Source: Candidatus Nanopelagicales bacterium (GTDB lineage: Bacteria > Actinomycetota > Actinomycetes > S36-B12). Taken from it: a stretch of 64,000 bases of DNA. Below are positions 26,820 through 37,323 of the stretch, piece after piece (positions within the stretch are counted from its first letter, which is position 1; each line of letters begins with the position of its first letter). The stretch is taken from NCBI GenBank assembly GCA_018401415.1, contig JAGYKV010000017.1, positions 124,001 through 188,000 on the forward strand, in the 5' to 3' direction. A program made the position numbers and the translations under genes. Under the pieces are notes generated by a model that saw only the letters and a list, made by a program, of their open reading frames with translations, made no database searches and was not told the origin of the DNA.

Positions 26820-28402
26820 GTGCTCACCGTATCGAGTTGGGTGGGTGCCTGTTGATCCTCCATCTGTTCGGGTTGTCCCTTGGACATGGCCAATGACAGC
26901 GCGAATGCTGGAACTGCGGCGAGAGCAATGAGGGCAAGCGCATAGGGAGCGGCCGCACCGTACGCCGCTATTTCGGTTCGACTCCACAATTCGGTGGCAA
27001 GAGTGTCAAACCCGGTGGGGCGCAGCATCAGGGTTGCGGGAAGTTCCTTCATGGCCGTGAGGAGAACGAGTAATCCGCCGGCGGCGATGCCCGGCCACGC
27101 AAGTCGGAGCGTGGTGTTCGTCCACGCCGAAAAAGGATTGCGACCAAGTGTTCGTGCGGTGTGTTCCAGTATCGGTGGAACTGCTGCAACCGATGTTCGC
27201 GTGGCACCAATGGACTTGGGAAGGAAGAGAACAGCGTAGGCGAATGCCAGGGTGAACAGGGTTTGGTAGAGAACGGGGATGGCGTTGATCGTGAGGAACA
27301 CGAGCGAGAGACCGATCACCACACCGGGCAGCGCATGTCCGGCGAATGCTGCACTTTCGGTTCCGGTGCTCCACTTGGAGCGGTAACGAGCGGTGAGCAG
27401 GCCAATGGGCAGGGCGAGGGCAACTGCAATGACCGCCCCACCTGCTGCAGCACCGGCGGAACTCACCGTCGCCTGAAAAAGTTCCATGACATCGAGTTGT
27501 CTACGGCTGCCTTCAACAAGGCGAATTAAGAGGGATGCGACCGGAACAACAATGGCAATGGCGATGACGGTGGTGACAAATCCCCAACCGAGTAAACGCC
27601 CTCGAGTGGTGAGTTGCGTCAACACCGCCATGCGTTGGGTTCCTGAGGCACTCCGGTACTGCAAGGACTTACCGCGCACTTTGCGTTCGGCGAAAACAAG
27701 AATCAAAGCCAAGATCACCAAGATGCTCGCGAGCACTGCGGCCGAGGTGCGATCAAAACTTGCGCGGTATGAAGCAAAAATCACTCGGGTGAATGCATCG
27801 ACCCGGAACAGTGATACGGCACCAAAATCGGAGAGCACATAAAGCCCAACAAGGAGTGAGCCGGCTGCCGCTGCCGGCATGGCCTGGGGAGAGTTGTTGT
27901 TCTGAAACGCTGCGAACGGGGATCGACCCAGGGATCTGGCGACTTCCTCAATCGCAGGATCTGTTGTACGCAGGGCGGCGGCGACCGGAAGCAACACATA
28001 GGGGTAACTGACCGCAATAAGAATGAGTGCGGCCGCCCAAAACCCAGACATGGCAGGAAATTGAGCCAGCCACGCATAGGCGGCAACATAGGAAGGAATT
28101 GCAAGGGGTAGGGCCAATGCTGTTAACCACAGCCTTCGTCCCGGAAGGTTGGTGCGAGTTAGGAGAGCGGCTGCGGGGATCGCAATGATCAAGCAACCGA
28201 CCACCACCACAACCATCAGACTCACACTGGTGAGGGTTGTCTCCCACGTGCGGGCGCGTAACAGGCTAGACAAGATTTTTTCTGGACCGGCGGAAGCAAC
28301 GCGCACAATCAAATAGAAGAGTGGGATCAGCGCCAGACATGCAGAAACCACCGCGGCCGCAATCAGCGGCCGCGGTGGTCGAATTCCACTATTTCGGGTC
28401 AC
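26816..28402 (-). CDS. Iron(III) ABC transporter permease (FbpB-like, fused two-domain)
   Basis: This 528-residue integral membrane protein has about 12 transmembrane segments arranged as two tandem permease domains. Each has an EAA-type loop ('EEVARSLGRSPFAAFQNN' in the first half, 'EHTARTLGRNPFSAWTNT' in the second) that docks on the ATPase. Such fused permeases are typical of Fbp/Sfu/Hit ferric-iron importers. The gene starts with GTG 28402 overlapping the binding-protein stop (GTGA). A strong hairpin lies in its first 20 codons. It is expected to be transcribed from the iron-box promoter upstream of the binding-protein gene. Confidence 0.88.
   Translation of the reverse strand: MTRNSGIRPPRPLIAAAVVSACLALIPLFYLIVRVASAGPEKILSSLLRARTWETTLTSVSLMVVVVVGCLIIAIPAAALLTRTNLPGRRLWLTALALPLAIPSYVAAYAWLAQFPAMSGFWAAALILIAVSYPYVLLPVAAALRTTDPAIEEVARSLGRSPFAAFQNNNSPQAMPAAAAGSLLVGLYVLSDFGAVSLFRVDAFTRVIFASYRASFDRTSAAVLASILVILALILVFAERKVRGKSLQYRSASGTQRMAVLTQLTTRGRLLGWGFVTTVIAIAIVVPVASLLIRLVEGSRRQLDVMELFQATVSSAGAAAGGAVIAVALALPIGLLTARYRSKWSTGTESAAFAGHALPGVVIGLSLVFLTINAIPVLYQTLFTLAFAYAVLFLPKSIGATRTSVAAVPPILEHTARTLGRNPFSAWTNTTLRLAWPGIAAGGLLVLLTAMKELPATLMLRPTGFDTLATELWSRTEIAAYGAAAPYALALIALAAVPAFALSLAMSKGQPEQMEDQQAPTQLDTVST
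28348..28378 (-). other. Strong RNA hairpin at the start of the permease coding region
   Basis: A perfect 13-bp stem (28348-28360 pairing with 28366-28378) with loop AATCA on the + strand lies 24-54 bases downstream of the permease GTG. It is within codons, so protein sequence constrains it, yet it is fully self-complementary. It could stabilise the 3' end of processed binding-protein mRNA or lower permease translation. Confidence 0.7.
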
Positions 28403-29439
28403 AACAATCCGACATCCTCCAGCATGGCAAGTGTCCCGGGCAGATCGGCCAGTTCAGCAAGTTCGATATCAGGTCCGCGGAGGGATTCCAATGGCGGCAG
28501 GCCATCTGCTGCTGCAATACTCGCGACCACCGGATACTCAAATGTGTTGTCCACGAAGTACTGCTGGGCAACGGGGGAGAGCAACCATTGAACCAGCGCA
28601 TCGGCGTTATTGCTATTGACAGCTCTGGCAGTGATGCCAACACCGGCCACGTTCACCAATGATCCTGGATCGGTGGGTGCGGTGAATGCAATTTGAGCCC
28701 GCATGGCATCCGGGCCGACCTCGGCCGCCTTTTCATACCAGTAGTAGTGGTTAATGAGTCCGAGTTGCACTTGACCTGCATCAACGGCATCGAGAATCAG
28801 GCCGTTCTTCTCGAATCTTTGAACATCGTTGGCGACCAAGCCTTCAAGCCATGTGCGAGCGGTATCGTCGCCATCGGTGACTCGCAACGCGGTGACAAAT
28901 GATTGGAAGCTCGCATTTGTAGGCGCAACTGCGACCTGACCCTTCCACCGTGGGTCGGTTAATTCGAAGATCGAAGTGGGCACCTGGTCCACCGCTACCT
29001 GTTGTTGATCGTAGGCAATGACGCGGGCACGGCCACTGACGCCAACCCACCGGCCGTCTGCGGAACGGTAATTTTCTGGAACGAGGGAAGTGGTTGACTC
29101 GGGTAAATCGGCGAGTAAGCCTTCAGCGGAAACTGCACCAAGGGCGCCAGCATCCTGCGCGAAATACACCTGGGCCGGGGTGGAATTGCCTTCTTCAATC
29201 ATTTGAGCGGCCAACTCCGCGGTGTCGCCGTAGCGAGCCTGGACCGGGATGCCGGTTTCAGCGGTGAAAAGCTCAAAAAGTGGCCCCACCAATTGCTCAC
29301 TGCGACCGGAGTACACGACCACGCCATCTGCCGGAACATCTGAGTCAGTTGCGCCGCCGCTTGAGCAGGCGGCCAGAGCGGCGGTGGTGACGAGTAGCCC
29401 AGCGGCGAGCAATGAACCCCGCCGAATGGCGCGAAACAT
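28399..29439 (-). CDS. Iron(III) ABC transporter substrate-binding lipoprotein (FbpA-like)
   Basis: The product has 346 residues. A lipoprotein signal peptide ends in the lipobox L-A-A-C with Cys25 as the lipidated residue. The mature fold is that of a class II ferric-binding protein: 'GVVVYSGRSEQLVGPLFELF' at the N-terminus and a tyrosine-rich 'INHYYWYEKA', corresponding to the tandem Tyr iron ligands of FbpA. Overlapping IdeR/DtxR-like boxes lie 20-56 bases upstream of the start, so repression by iron is expected. It is the first gene of a three-gene operon coupled by GTGA overlaps. Confidence 0.9.
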   Translation of the reverse strand: MFRAIRRGSLLAAGLLVTTAALAACSSGGATDSDVPADGVVVYSGRSEQLVGPLFELFTAETGIPVQARYGDTAELAAQMIEEGNSTPAQVYFAQDAGALGAVSAEGLLADLPESTTSLVPENYRSADGRWVGVSGRARVIAYDQQQVAVDQVPTSIFELTDPRWKGQVAVAPTNASFQSFVTALRVTDGDDTARTWLEGLVANDVQRFEKNGLILDAVDAGQVQLGLINHYYWYEKAAEVGPDAMRAQIAFTAPTDPGSLVNVAGVGITARAVNSNNADALVQWLLSPVAQQYFVDNTFEYPVVASIAAADGLPPLESLRGPDIELAELADLPGTLAMLEDVGLL

Positions 29440-29458
29440 ATCTGATCCTCCCGAGAAG

Positions 29459-29495
29459 TAAGGTTAGGGTTCCCTAACTAAGGTTTACCTAAGCA
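29459..29495 (-). promoter_or_regulatory. Overlapping IdeR/DtxR-type iron boxes upstream of the iron transporter
   Basis: The 19-mer at 29459-29477 (TAAGGTTAGGGTTCCCTAA) matches the IdeR consensus TTAGGTTAGGCTAACCTAA at 15 of 19 positions by my alignment. A second, partial box, AAGGTTTACCTAA, follows at 29482-29494. Tandem boxes are typical of strongly iron-repressed promoters. The regulator itself is not in the window. Confidence 0.8.
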
Positions 29496-29528
29496 CATAT
29501 CGGGGAGGGGTGTCAAACTGAGCAATAA

Positions 29529-29720
29529 TTAGTTGCTGGTCCAACCTTCACGCTTGTGGGAGCCGTCACAGAAGGGCTTGTTGGCACTAAATCCACAGCG
29601 ACACAGGTAGGCCTTCTCGCCTTCCTTGGCGATATTGCCATCCTGGTCTTTGACAATGTTGGCGCCCGAGACTTCAAGAGGGCCATCGGGGAGTGGGGTA
29701 ATGATCACTGGTTCGCTCAT
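29529..29720 (-). CDS. CDGSH-type iron-sulfur protein
   Basis: This 63-residue protein carries the CDGSH signature of a 2Fe-2S cluster: Cys40, Cys42, Cys51 and His55 (in C-R-C-G and FCDGSH). It is of the short, single-domain bacterial type. These proteins are thought to act in electron transfer or cluster and iron handling. It lies immediately upstream of the iron-transporter operon on the same strand, but the iron boxes sit between them, so it is probably transcribed separately. Confidence 0.92.
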   Translation of the reverse strand: MSEPVIITPLPDGPLEVSGANIVKDQDGNIAKEGEKAYLCRCGFSANKPFCDGSHKREGWTSN

Positions 29721-29762
29721 GACCGAAGACTAGCCCCTCCCTTGAAAATTGCTAGTTCATGA

Positions 29763-29927
29763 TCACCAGGTAAATGACTGGCCGGTCACCTTCTGTCGGG
29801 CAAAAGCGAGGTATTCCATGTTGTATTGCGAATTGTCACCAGAACTTTGATCGATCCGAAACCTCCGCGCAGGGTCGCCACTCCAGAGGAAAATCTCCGA
29901 TTCAAAACTGAATTCGAGTGGGTTCAT
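29763..29927 (-). CDS. Hypothetical 54-residue protein overlapping the alsD stop
   Basis: An ATG at 29927 overlaps the acetolactate decarboxylase stop in ATGA. It opens a 54-codon frame (start 'MNPLEFSFESEIFLWSGDPA', end 'GQSFTW'). No ribosome site is visible apart from the coupling. The composition is that of a soluble protein with an acidic-aromatic start. The 'FESEIFLWSG' segment faintly recalls DUF1905-like beginnings, too weakly to assign. It may be a genuine coupled gene or a remnant; the tight overlap is the main support. Confidence 0.4.
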   Translation of the reverse strand: MNPLEFSFESEIFLWSGDPARRFRIDQSSGDNSQYNMEYLAFARQKVTGQSFTW

Positions 29928-30785
29928 GGTTTTTCAAGATAGGGGTCATGCAGATAGGCGTCATGGAGTGCAATTGCCTGAGCAAAATCGTTGGCGGTTG
30001 AATTTGCCGATTGCAGATGCTCCATTAAGTTCACGGCCTGTTGCCGTTGCTGAGGGCCGCCATGTTCAGCCACTTTCTGAAGCACATCGAGTGCATGGGT
30101 GACCCGCGATTGGGGGACAGCAATATCAACATCGTCGAGCCAAATACTTAATTGAGCAATATCAGTTGTAGCTCGGTGGGCAGTGGCCGCCCGATGTTCG
30201 ATCCTGCGAAATTGCATGCAGGTGAAGCCCGGGGATTGTGATCTGATCATTGTTGGTCTGCGGGAAGGAGAATCCCACGAATGTCCCCTGCCAGTGATCA
30301 AATGAGAACTGAACTTCACGACGCAAAACACTGTCCAGATGTTGAAATGGAGGATCCTGCTTGTGTTCAGTGCGCAGGAGAACGTCGGTGAAGGTGCCAT
30401 CAAGTCTGACCGCGGCTATTGGGTGGCGGTAGTCATGTTGGCGGTGAATCGCCTGTTCAACAATTGTGGCGATCTGCTCTTGGGTCGTTCCGGGAGGCAC
30501 CTCCACGGTGAAAGGCGATCCACCTTCGGCACTGATGGCAAATGGCATTCCCAGTTCAGGTTCGGCGACTTCGGGGATCCCGGAAGCGGGAATTCGCCAG
30601 GTGTCGCCATCCACCGACACAATTTCACCATCTAATCGATCAGCAACACCCAGTCCAAGGACACTGCCGCGGAAAACTTCCCCAACGGTGGTGACCGACT
30701 CGTAATTGCCGTGCAGCAGGTCGGTTACAGCGTCGATTTGATGCACATGACCATGTGAGGCCGTGACCAGATGTGGATCGAGCAT
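29924..30785 (-). CDS. alsD: Acetolactate decarboxylase (AlsD/BudA), interrupted by a frameshift, with C-terminal extension
   Basis: The enzyme converts 2-acetolactate to acetoin. Family segments are 'LLHGNYESVTTVGE', 'RLDGEIVSVDGDTW', 'AVRLDGTFTDVLLRTEHKQ', 'GTFVGFSFPQ' and the zinc-binding 'PGLHLHAISQDRTSGGH' with its three histidines. Just after GGH the frame breaks: removing one G from GGG at 30178-30180 gives 'GGHCHRATTDIAQLSIWLDD', the usual final strand. The reconstructed protein (about 286 residues) is some 30-40 residues longer than typical because of an extra helical tail ('ALDVLQKVAEHGGPQQRQQA'). The gene is 19 bases downstream of the glutathione-peroxidase gene on the same strand. 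Confidence 0.83.
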
Positions 30786-30804
30786 TCCTTAACCCCTGTA
30801 ACTA

Positions 30805-31287
30805 TTATTCGGTCAGGAGCGCTTCGGCATCTTTACGAATATCGTCGGGTTTAGTGGTCGGTGCGTAACGCTTAACAGTCGCACCATCAGGTGAGACCAA
30901 GAACTTGGTGAAGTTCCACTTAATCGCTGAGCCGAGCATTCCACCAGCCTGCTTCTTAACGAAATCAAAAACCGGGCTGGTGTTGCTGCCATTTACATCC
31001 ACTTTGGTGGACAGCGGAAAACTCACTCCGTAATTCATGGAGCAAAATTCCTCAATGTCTGTATCGCTACCAGGCTCCTGGTGAGCAAATTGATCACACG
31101 GGAATCCGAGGACTACAAGACCCTGGGGTCCTAACTCTTCATGCAGTTTCTGAAGTCCCTCGTACTGGGGGGTAAACCCGCACTTACTCGCGGTATTAAC
31201 AATCAGCACAGGCTTACCGCGGTACTGATCCAACGAGACTGCATTGCCCTTGTTGTCGGTGAATTCCAGGTCATAAAGGTTGCTCAT
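30805..31287 (-). CDS. Glutathione-peroxidase-family thiol peroxidase (Cys type)
   Basis: The 160-residue enzyme has the GPx signature 'NTASKCGFTPQYEGLQ' with a peroxidatic cysteine at residue 36 (Cys, not selenocysteine). It also has 'LVVLGFPCDQFAHQEPG', which carries the Gln and a possible resolving Cys, and 'IKWNFTKFLV' with the Trp-Asn of the catalytic tetrad. In organisms without glutathione it most likely uses thioredoxin or mycoredoxin. It is divergent from the membrane-protein gene at 31.3 kb and probably heads a transcript with alsD. Confidence 0.93.
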   Translation of the reverse strand: MSNLYDLEFTDNKGNAVSLDQYRGKPVLIVNTASKCGFTPQYEGLQKLHEELGPQGLVVLGFPCDQFAHQEPGSDTDIEEFCSMNYGVSFPLSTKVDVNGSNTSPVFDFVKKQAGGMLGSAIKWNFTKFLVSPDGATVKRYAPTTKPDDIRKDAEALLTE

Positions 31288-31340
31288 GTCTTTATTGTTC
31301 CCTTCAGCCGAGATTTAGCAAGCCTGAATAGGCTCTGGGA

Positions 31341-32390
31341 GTGGATCAAGTTCAAAGCGTGAAGAAGAAGTCCTCGTGGAAGAGGAACTTGATCAGTGCG
31401 GTTGTTGGACTGATCGTCATGGTGCTGCTGTTCTGGTTCATCAGTCAAAATGCGGGGGAGTATTCCAAGGCGTTTACCGAGCTTGGTGCTATCGATACCG
31501 TATGGAAAGTTGCAATCGCAGCGGCTTCGTTGATCAATATCGTGATTTACCCATTGACAGCAATCGCTGCCATCCGCACATTGAGCTACCTTCACGCAAC
31601 GTTGAGCCGGCAGGCTGGATTCACTCTGAGCAATATTGTGCCGGGCGGTGGCGCCGTGGCCGTGGCAACCCAATACGCAGTACTGGCCCGCTACGGGGTT
31701 CCACAAGCGCGTGCCGCTGCGGCGGTTTCTGCAGATGCCATTTACACATATCTATTCACTTTGGGCGCACCCTCGATCGCGGTGCTCTTACTTGTGATTG
31801 AAGGCAGATCAACTGCGGCATTTATGACCACGGCGCTCATCGGCTTGAGTGTGGTGATTGTTTCCGTATTTGTCATTATCGCGGTACTTCGAAGTGAGGA
31901 TTCAGCGCGAAAAATTGGTGGTTGGTTACAAAAGCCGGTCAACAAAATATTTGCGTTGGTACACAAACAAGCTCCTGATATTGCAAATATGCTCTCCCAA
32001 TTCCACAATCAAGCCTCGGATCTGATCACCACCCGGTGGAAGTCTCTGACGGTGACCAACGTTGCCGCGCAGATGGCACCCATGTTGGTGTTATGGGCCG
32101 CGCTGATGGGATTAGGTGTCACCGAATCCCAATTGACGATCATCGAGCTTTTCGCGGCCTATTCGGTGGCCCTGGTACTCACTGCATTTCCGATCACCCC
32201 GGGGGGATTAGGAACTGTCGATGCCGCGCTCATTGCTTTGTTGATCGCATTTGGGGTGGACAGTTCAACAGCTGTCGCCGCGGATCTGTTATGGCGACTG
32301 GGTTGGTTCCTACCGCAACTCTTGGTAGGCGGTGTTGCTCTCGCTAAATATTGGTGGGATGGGCGAAGAATGCGGATAAAGGCCAACTAA
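31341..32390 (+). CDS. Lysylphosphatidylglycerol-synthase-TM/UPF0104-type flippase-like membrane protein
   Basis: The 349-residue protein has about eight transmembrane segments and the conserved features of the LPG_synthase_TM family: '[20 protein letters not shown]' (P-G-G-G, A-V motif) and '[20 protein letters not shown]' (T-P-G-G-L-G). It has only the membrane domain, so it lacks the aminoacyl-transferase part of MprF. Many such proteins are thought to move or modify lipids or polyprenyl-linked sugars. The stop codon overlaps that of the convergent alkB-rubredoxin gene in CTAA. Confidence 0.85.
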   Translation: MDQVQSVKKKSSWKRNLISAVVGLIVMVLLFWFISQNAGEYSKAFTELGAIDTVWKVAIAAASLINIVIYPLTAIAAIRTLSYLHATLSRQAGFTLSNIVPGGGAVAVATQYAVLARYGVPQARAAAAVSADAIYTYLFTLGAPSIAVLLLVIEGRSTAAFMTTALIGLSVVIVSVFVIIAVLRSEDSARKIGGWLQKPVNKIFALVHKQAPDIANMLSQFHNQASDLITTRWKSLTVTNVAAQMAPMLVLWAALMGLGVTESQLTIIELFAAYSVALVLTAFPITPGGLGTVDAALIALLIAFGVDSSTAVAADLLWRLGWFLPQLLVGGVALAKYWWDGRRMRIKAN

Positions 32391-33790
32391 ACGCTGGCAA
32401 GAGGTTGGAATTCATTGCGCTCGCGCACACCACAGTCAGGACACACCCAGGTTGACGGAATCTGGCTAAATGGAGTTCCAGGCTCGAAACCCTCGCGAAT
32501 GTCTCCCTGTGCAGGTGAGTAGATGTAGCTGCACATGGGGCATTGGTATGCGGGTGCGTGATCAGCGAGGACTGAATTCTCGATTTCCAAGATTTCCGGA
32601 GTCGCGTGTTCACGTACCTTCGTCGGATATTTGATCACGATTTTTCCACGTTTTCCCGGTTGAATATTCGCCAGAGAAATATCACCGTCAAAGTGGTGGA
32701 CCACCTTGGGATCCATGACTCGGCGCCAAGCAAATGGCATGAGTGACAGCAAAATCATGCCGGCATAGCCGGTGGGAAGAACGGGTGATTCTTTGTAACT
32801 GAGCAGGGCCTGATACCGACGGGTGGGTTGGGCATGGTGATCACTGTGGCGTTGCAGGTGATAGAGCAAAATGTTGGTGGCAATATTGTCTGAATTCCAA
32901 CTGTGACTGGGATTTACTCTTTCGTAGCGCTCACGGTCGCCGTGCATCACTTTTTGTCGCAGCATGCCGTAATGCTCCAGGTAATTAACGGCCTCCAACA
33001 GGGTGATTGCAATAAACATTTGAATGAGCAGATACGGGAGAATCTCGATTCCCAGCCACGCGACCATGGCAATCCACAACACCGCAGACATGAGCCACGC
33101 ATTGATGTTGTCATTGCTCAATCGGAACGGGTGTTTATTCCTTCGACCGATTCGGTTCTTTTCCAATCTCCACGAACTCTGCAGTGACCCAACAACTGTC
33201 CGTGGCCAGAAACGGTAGAAACTTTCACCCACTCGACTGCTGGCGGGATCCTCCGGCGTTGCCACGCGCACATGGTGACCGCGATTGTGCTCAATAAAGA
33301 AGTGACCATAAAAACTCTGGGCCAATGCGATCTTGGACAGCCAGCGCTCGTAACTCTCTTTCTTGTGACCCAACTCATGGGCGGTGTTGATTCCAATGCC
33401 GCCGATCATGCCAACGCTGATGGCGAACCCGATTTTCTCCACGGTGCTCAAATCCCAGTTGGCAATGACATAAAAAGCGGCAATAAAGCCGGCATACTGC
33501 AGGGGCAGGAAAAGATAGGTGATCCAGCGGTAGTACCTGTCGTCTTCGAGAGCCTTAATCAAGTCGGTCGGTGGATTACTGATGTCCTTGCCGGTTAACA
33601 GATCAGTGATCGGGACGATTCCCAAAATCACAATTGGACCGATCCACAGCCACACCCCCCAGTCGGTGAGGGAGTACATGCCGATTGCAATGAACAGGAG
33701 CGAAGGCATGACGAGAGCCACCAGCCACAGATAGCGCTTCTTGTCACGCCAGGTGGCTGAGGTATGGGCGGTGAATCCCGTTGCACTCAC
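32387..33790 (-). CDS. alkB: Alkane 1-monooxygenase with C-terminal rubredoxin (AlkB-rubredoxin fusion)
   Basis: The 467-residue protein combines an integral-membrane non-haem diiron hydroxylase with its electron donor. The eight-histidine signature is present: HELGHKK (138-144), EHNRGHH (167-173) and 'LQRHSDHH', along with 'NYLEHYGM'. About six transmembrane helices are visible. Residues from about 414 form a rubredoxin domain with CPMC (Cys417, Cys420) and CPDC (Cys450, Cys453) around one iron. The enzyme should hydroxylate the end of medium- or long-chain alkanes or related compounds. AlkB-rubredoxin fusions are known in several actinobacteria. No rubredoxin reductase is next door. Confidence 0.95.
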   Translation of the reverse strand: MSATGFTAHTSATWRDKKRYLWLVALVMPSLLFIAIGMYSLTDWGVWLWIGPIVILGIVPITDLLTGKDISNPPTDLIKALEDDRYYRWITYLFLPLQYAGFIAAFYVIANWDLSTVEKIGFAISVGMIGGIGINTAHELGHKKESYERWLSKIALAQSFYGHFFIEHNRGHHVRVATPEDPASSRVGESFYRFWPRTVVGSLQSSWRLEKNRIGRRNKHPFRLSNDNINAWLMSAVLWIAMVAWLGIEILPYLLIQMFIAITLLEAVNYLEHYGMLRQKVMHGDRERYERVNPSHSWNSDNIATNILLYHLQRHSDHHAQPTRRYQALLSYKESPVLPTGYAGMILLSLMPFAWRRVMDPKVVHHFDGDISLANIQPGKRGKIVIKYPTKVREHATPEILEIENSVLADHAPAYQCPMCSYIYSPAQGDIREGFEPGTPFSQIPSTWVCPDCGVRERNEFQPLASV

Positions 33791-33850
33791 TCACTCAAAG
33801 TAGGCGGGTATGGGGCTGCTGTCAAGGTGAAACGGGCTTGGGATCGAGAT

Positions 33851-35278
<1,428 letters not shown>

Positions 35279-35316
35279 CTAGTGAACAAAATCCCGTGGA
35301 ACTACACCTGATTGAA

Positions 35317-36342
35317 CTAGTTGATCTTTAATATGAGCTTCCCAAGGTTGTCCCCGGCAAAAAGTCGATTTAAAGTCGCGGGGAATTCGGTGATTTCGCC
35401 ACTGACAATTGTTTCTGGCGCGGTGATTTTCCCTTGAGCCAGCCACGTTCCGATGCGTCGTTGGGCGACACCGAATTCACCTTCGTAATCGAATACTAAG
35501 AAGCCCTTCATGCTGGCCCGCTTGACCAGAAGGTTCATGTAGTTACTTGGGCCAGGAGTGATCTCGGTGGCGTTGTATTGGGAAATCGCTCCGCAAATCA
35601 CTACGCGTGCGCCAAAGGAGAGGTAGGCGAGGTTTGCGTTCAGGATCTCGCCGCCCACATTGTCGAAGTAAATATCAACACCCTTGGCACCCAGTTGCTT
35701 CAGTGCCTCGCCGAGCTGTTTGCGAATGCTGGTGTCCTGCTTGTAATCAAGACAGAGATCGAATCCGAGTTCCTGCGTGACATAGTCACATTTGTCCTTG
35801 CCTCCAGCAATACCGATCACCGTGCAGCCATTGATCTTTGCCAACTGACCCACAATGCTGCCCACCGCACCTGCGGCAGCGGACACAACCACGACATCGC
35901 CGGCACGTGGCTTGCCCAACTCGAAGAAACCGAAGTACGCCGTCATGCCGGTCATGCCGAGCGCGCCAAGAAATGTTGACGCGGGTGCGAGTTCTGGGTT
36001 GAAGATTCGCGCTCCCTGCCCATTAGAAATAGCAATTTCGGTTGCCCCGAAGTTTCCGACTACATGGGAGCCGACCGGGAATCTGCTGTTCTTGGATTCA
36101 GTGACCGTGCCGAGGGAGCCAGCACGCATGATTGCGCCGATTTCCACGGGTGGCAGATAGGAGGGTCGGTCATCGAGCCACCCGCGCATGGCGGGGTCGA
36201 GGGAGATCAGCTCGATAGCGATCGCGAATTCACCGGGAGCCAATTCGGGTGTTTCTTCGGTTTCGATCCTCCAGGTATCGGCGGAGGGAAGACCGGTGGG
36301 TCGTTGGGCAAGTCGGACACTGCGGAAAGAAGTCATCCGCAA
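35317..36342 (-). CDS. Zinc-free MDR oxidoreductase (prostaglandin reductase/CurA-like), NADPH-dependent
   Basis: The 341-residue medium-chain reductase has no zinc ligands. The nucleotide-binding motif is 'VVVSAAAGAVGSIVGQLAKI', and 'IYFDNVGGEILNANLAYL' and 'YLPPVEIGAIMRAG' are typical of the leukotriene-B4 12-hydroxydehydrogenase/CurA group, which reduces the double bond of alpha,beta-unsaturated ketones and aldehydes with NADPH. The physiological substrate is unknown. Two ATGs (36342, 36336) are possible starts. It is divergent from the secreted-protein gene. Confidence 0.9.
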   Translation of the reverse strand: MRMTSFRSVRLAQRPTGLPSADTWRIETEETPELAPGEFAIAIELISLDPAMRGWLDDRPSYLPPVEIGAIMRAGSLGTVTESKNSRFPVGSHVVGNFGATEIAISNGQGARIFNPELAPASTFLGALGMTGMTAYFGFFELGKPRAGDVVVVSAAAGAVGSIVGQLAKINGCTVIGIAGGKDKCDYVTQELGFDLCLDYKQDTSIRKQLGEALKQLGAKGVDIYFDNVGGEILNANLAYLSFGARVVICGAISQYNATEITPGPSNYMNLLVKRASMKGFLVFDYEGEFGVAQRRIGTWLAQGKITAPETIVSGEITEFPATLNRLFAGDNLGKLILKIN

Positions 36343-36391
36343 GAGTAATCACATGCGCGGGGAATGCCACAACAACGGGTATTCTGGGGTC

Positions 36392-37249
36392 ATGAGAATT
36401 CGAGCCATCGCAGCCATTGGATTTAGTTCAGCACTTCTGTTTTCGGGAGTGGCCGTCTCAGCACATGCGGCTCCCGAGATCCTTCAGCTCACGTCACAGC
36501 AACTCACCGATTCAGGGTTCCCCAAGAAGCCAACAACAGGTGCTGGCGGCTCAGCCACCCTGTCCACCAACACGGCGGCGGTTTGGGAAGACATCACCAT
36601 TAGCGGTCAAGCACCCACGGGCACCAAGCCAGGTCAGTTACTCACCCTGTATCGCTACTACCCCACATCCACGACGGGCGATGGCCAGGTTAAGCCGCTG
36701 AACATCACCACGCCGGTTGGTCCCCGAGGGAATTACAACCTGCACTTCCAGTTGGGCTACCCGGGCACCTATGGCTATGCGCTCGGTTACGAAACCGCTG
36801 GACCAACACCTGAAACACTCGAATTCACTTTCCAGATCACCACAACAGGTACAGCGACCAATCCACCCGCACCCCGAGATACTGCCGTGGTCTTGACGTC
36901 TAGGCAGTTGACGAAAGCGGGATTCACCAGGACGCCAAATGTCAATGGGTGGGGTGGAACCGCAAACCTGTCCGCATCCAGGGTCAAAGCAGGAGCTCCG
37001 GTCACAATCTCGGGAACAGCGCCTGCTGAGATCAAACCCGGATCGCTACTCAACCTGGCGCGGTTTGTGGCCACTGATAAAAAAGGTTCGGGTCACATGT
37101 CGCCGCTGAATATTGTCACTCGGGTGAACTCCGATCAAACATATTCCCTCACCTTTGAAATCAATGAGGTGGGCGTCTACGGATACAACCTCTATCAATT
37201 CGTGGGCGAGGAAACAATCACGGTCGAATTCCAGTTGCGCACAACCTAA
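36392..37249 (+). CDS. Secreted protein with two homologous Ig-like repeats, function unknown
   Basis: ATG 36392 gives a typical signal peptide ('AAIGFSSALLFSGVAVSAHA'); upstream in-frame starts lie inside the neighbouring divergent gene. The mature 260 residues are an internal duplication. Repeat A is about residues 29-150 and repeat B about 160-285. Matching landmarks are LTSQQLT/LTSRQLT, 'ITISGQAPTGTKPG' versus 'VTISGTAPAEIKPG', the paired V-K-P-L-N-I and M-S-P-L-N-I, and 'YGYALGYE' versus 'YGYNLYQF'. The pattern suggests beta-sandwich domains. No cell-wall anchor, catalytic motif or cysteine is visible. I do not recognise the family. Confidence 0.75.
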   Translation: MRIRAIAAIGFSSALLFSGVAVSAHAAPEILQLTSQQLTDSGFPKKPTTGAGGSATLSTNTAAVWEDITISGQAPTGTKPGQLLTLYRYYPTSTTGDGQVKPLNITTPVGPRGNYNLHFQLGYPGTYGYALGYETAGPTPETLEFTFQITTTGTATNPPAPRDTAVVLTSRQLTKAGFTRTPNVNGWGGTANLSASRVKAGAPVTISGTAPAEIKPGSLLNLARFVATDKKGSGHMSPLNIVTRVNSDQTYSLTFEINEVGVYGYNLYQFVGEETITVEFQLRTT

Positions 37250-37323
37250 TTCTTTGTCGCGCAAAATTTGTTGCACAGAAGTCGTGTGAAGTTATTCACC
37301 GCATCATGTGATCTGATGTCCCC

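Noticed and set aside
25767..26987. Longer N-terminal form of the iron ABC ATPase (start near 26987)
   Set aside because: The extra 56 residues are antisense-like, Ser/Arg-rich and lie inside the permease coding region; GTG 26819 overlaps the permease stop as is usual in this operon.
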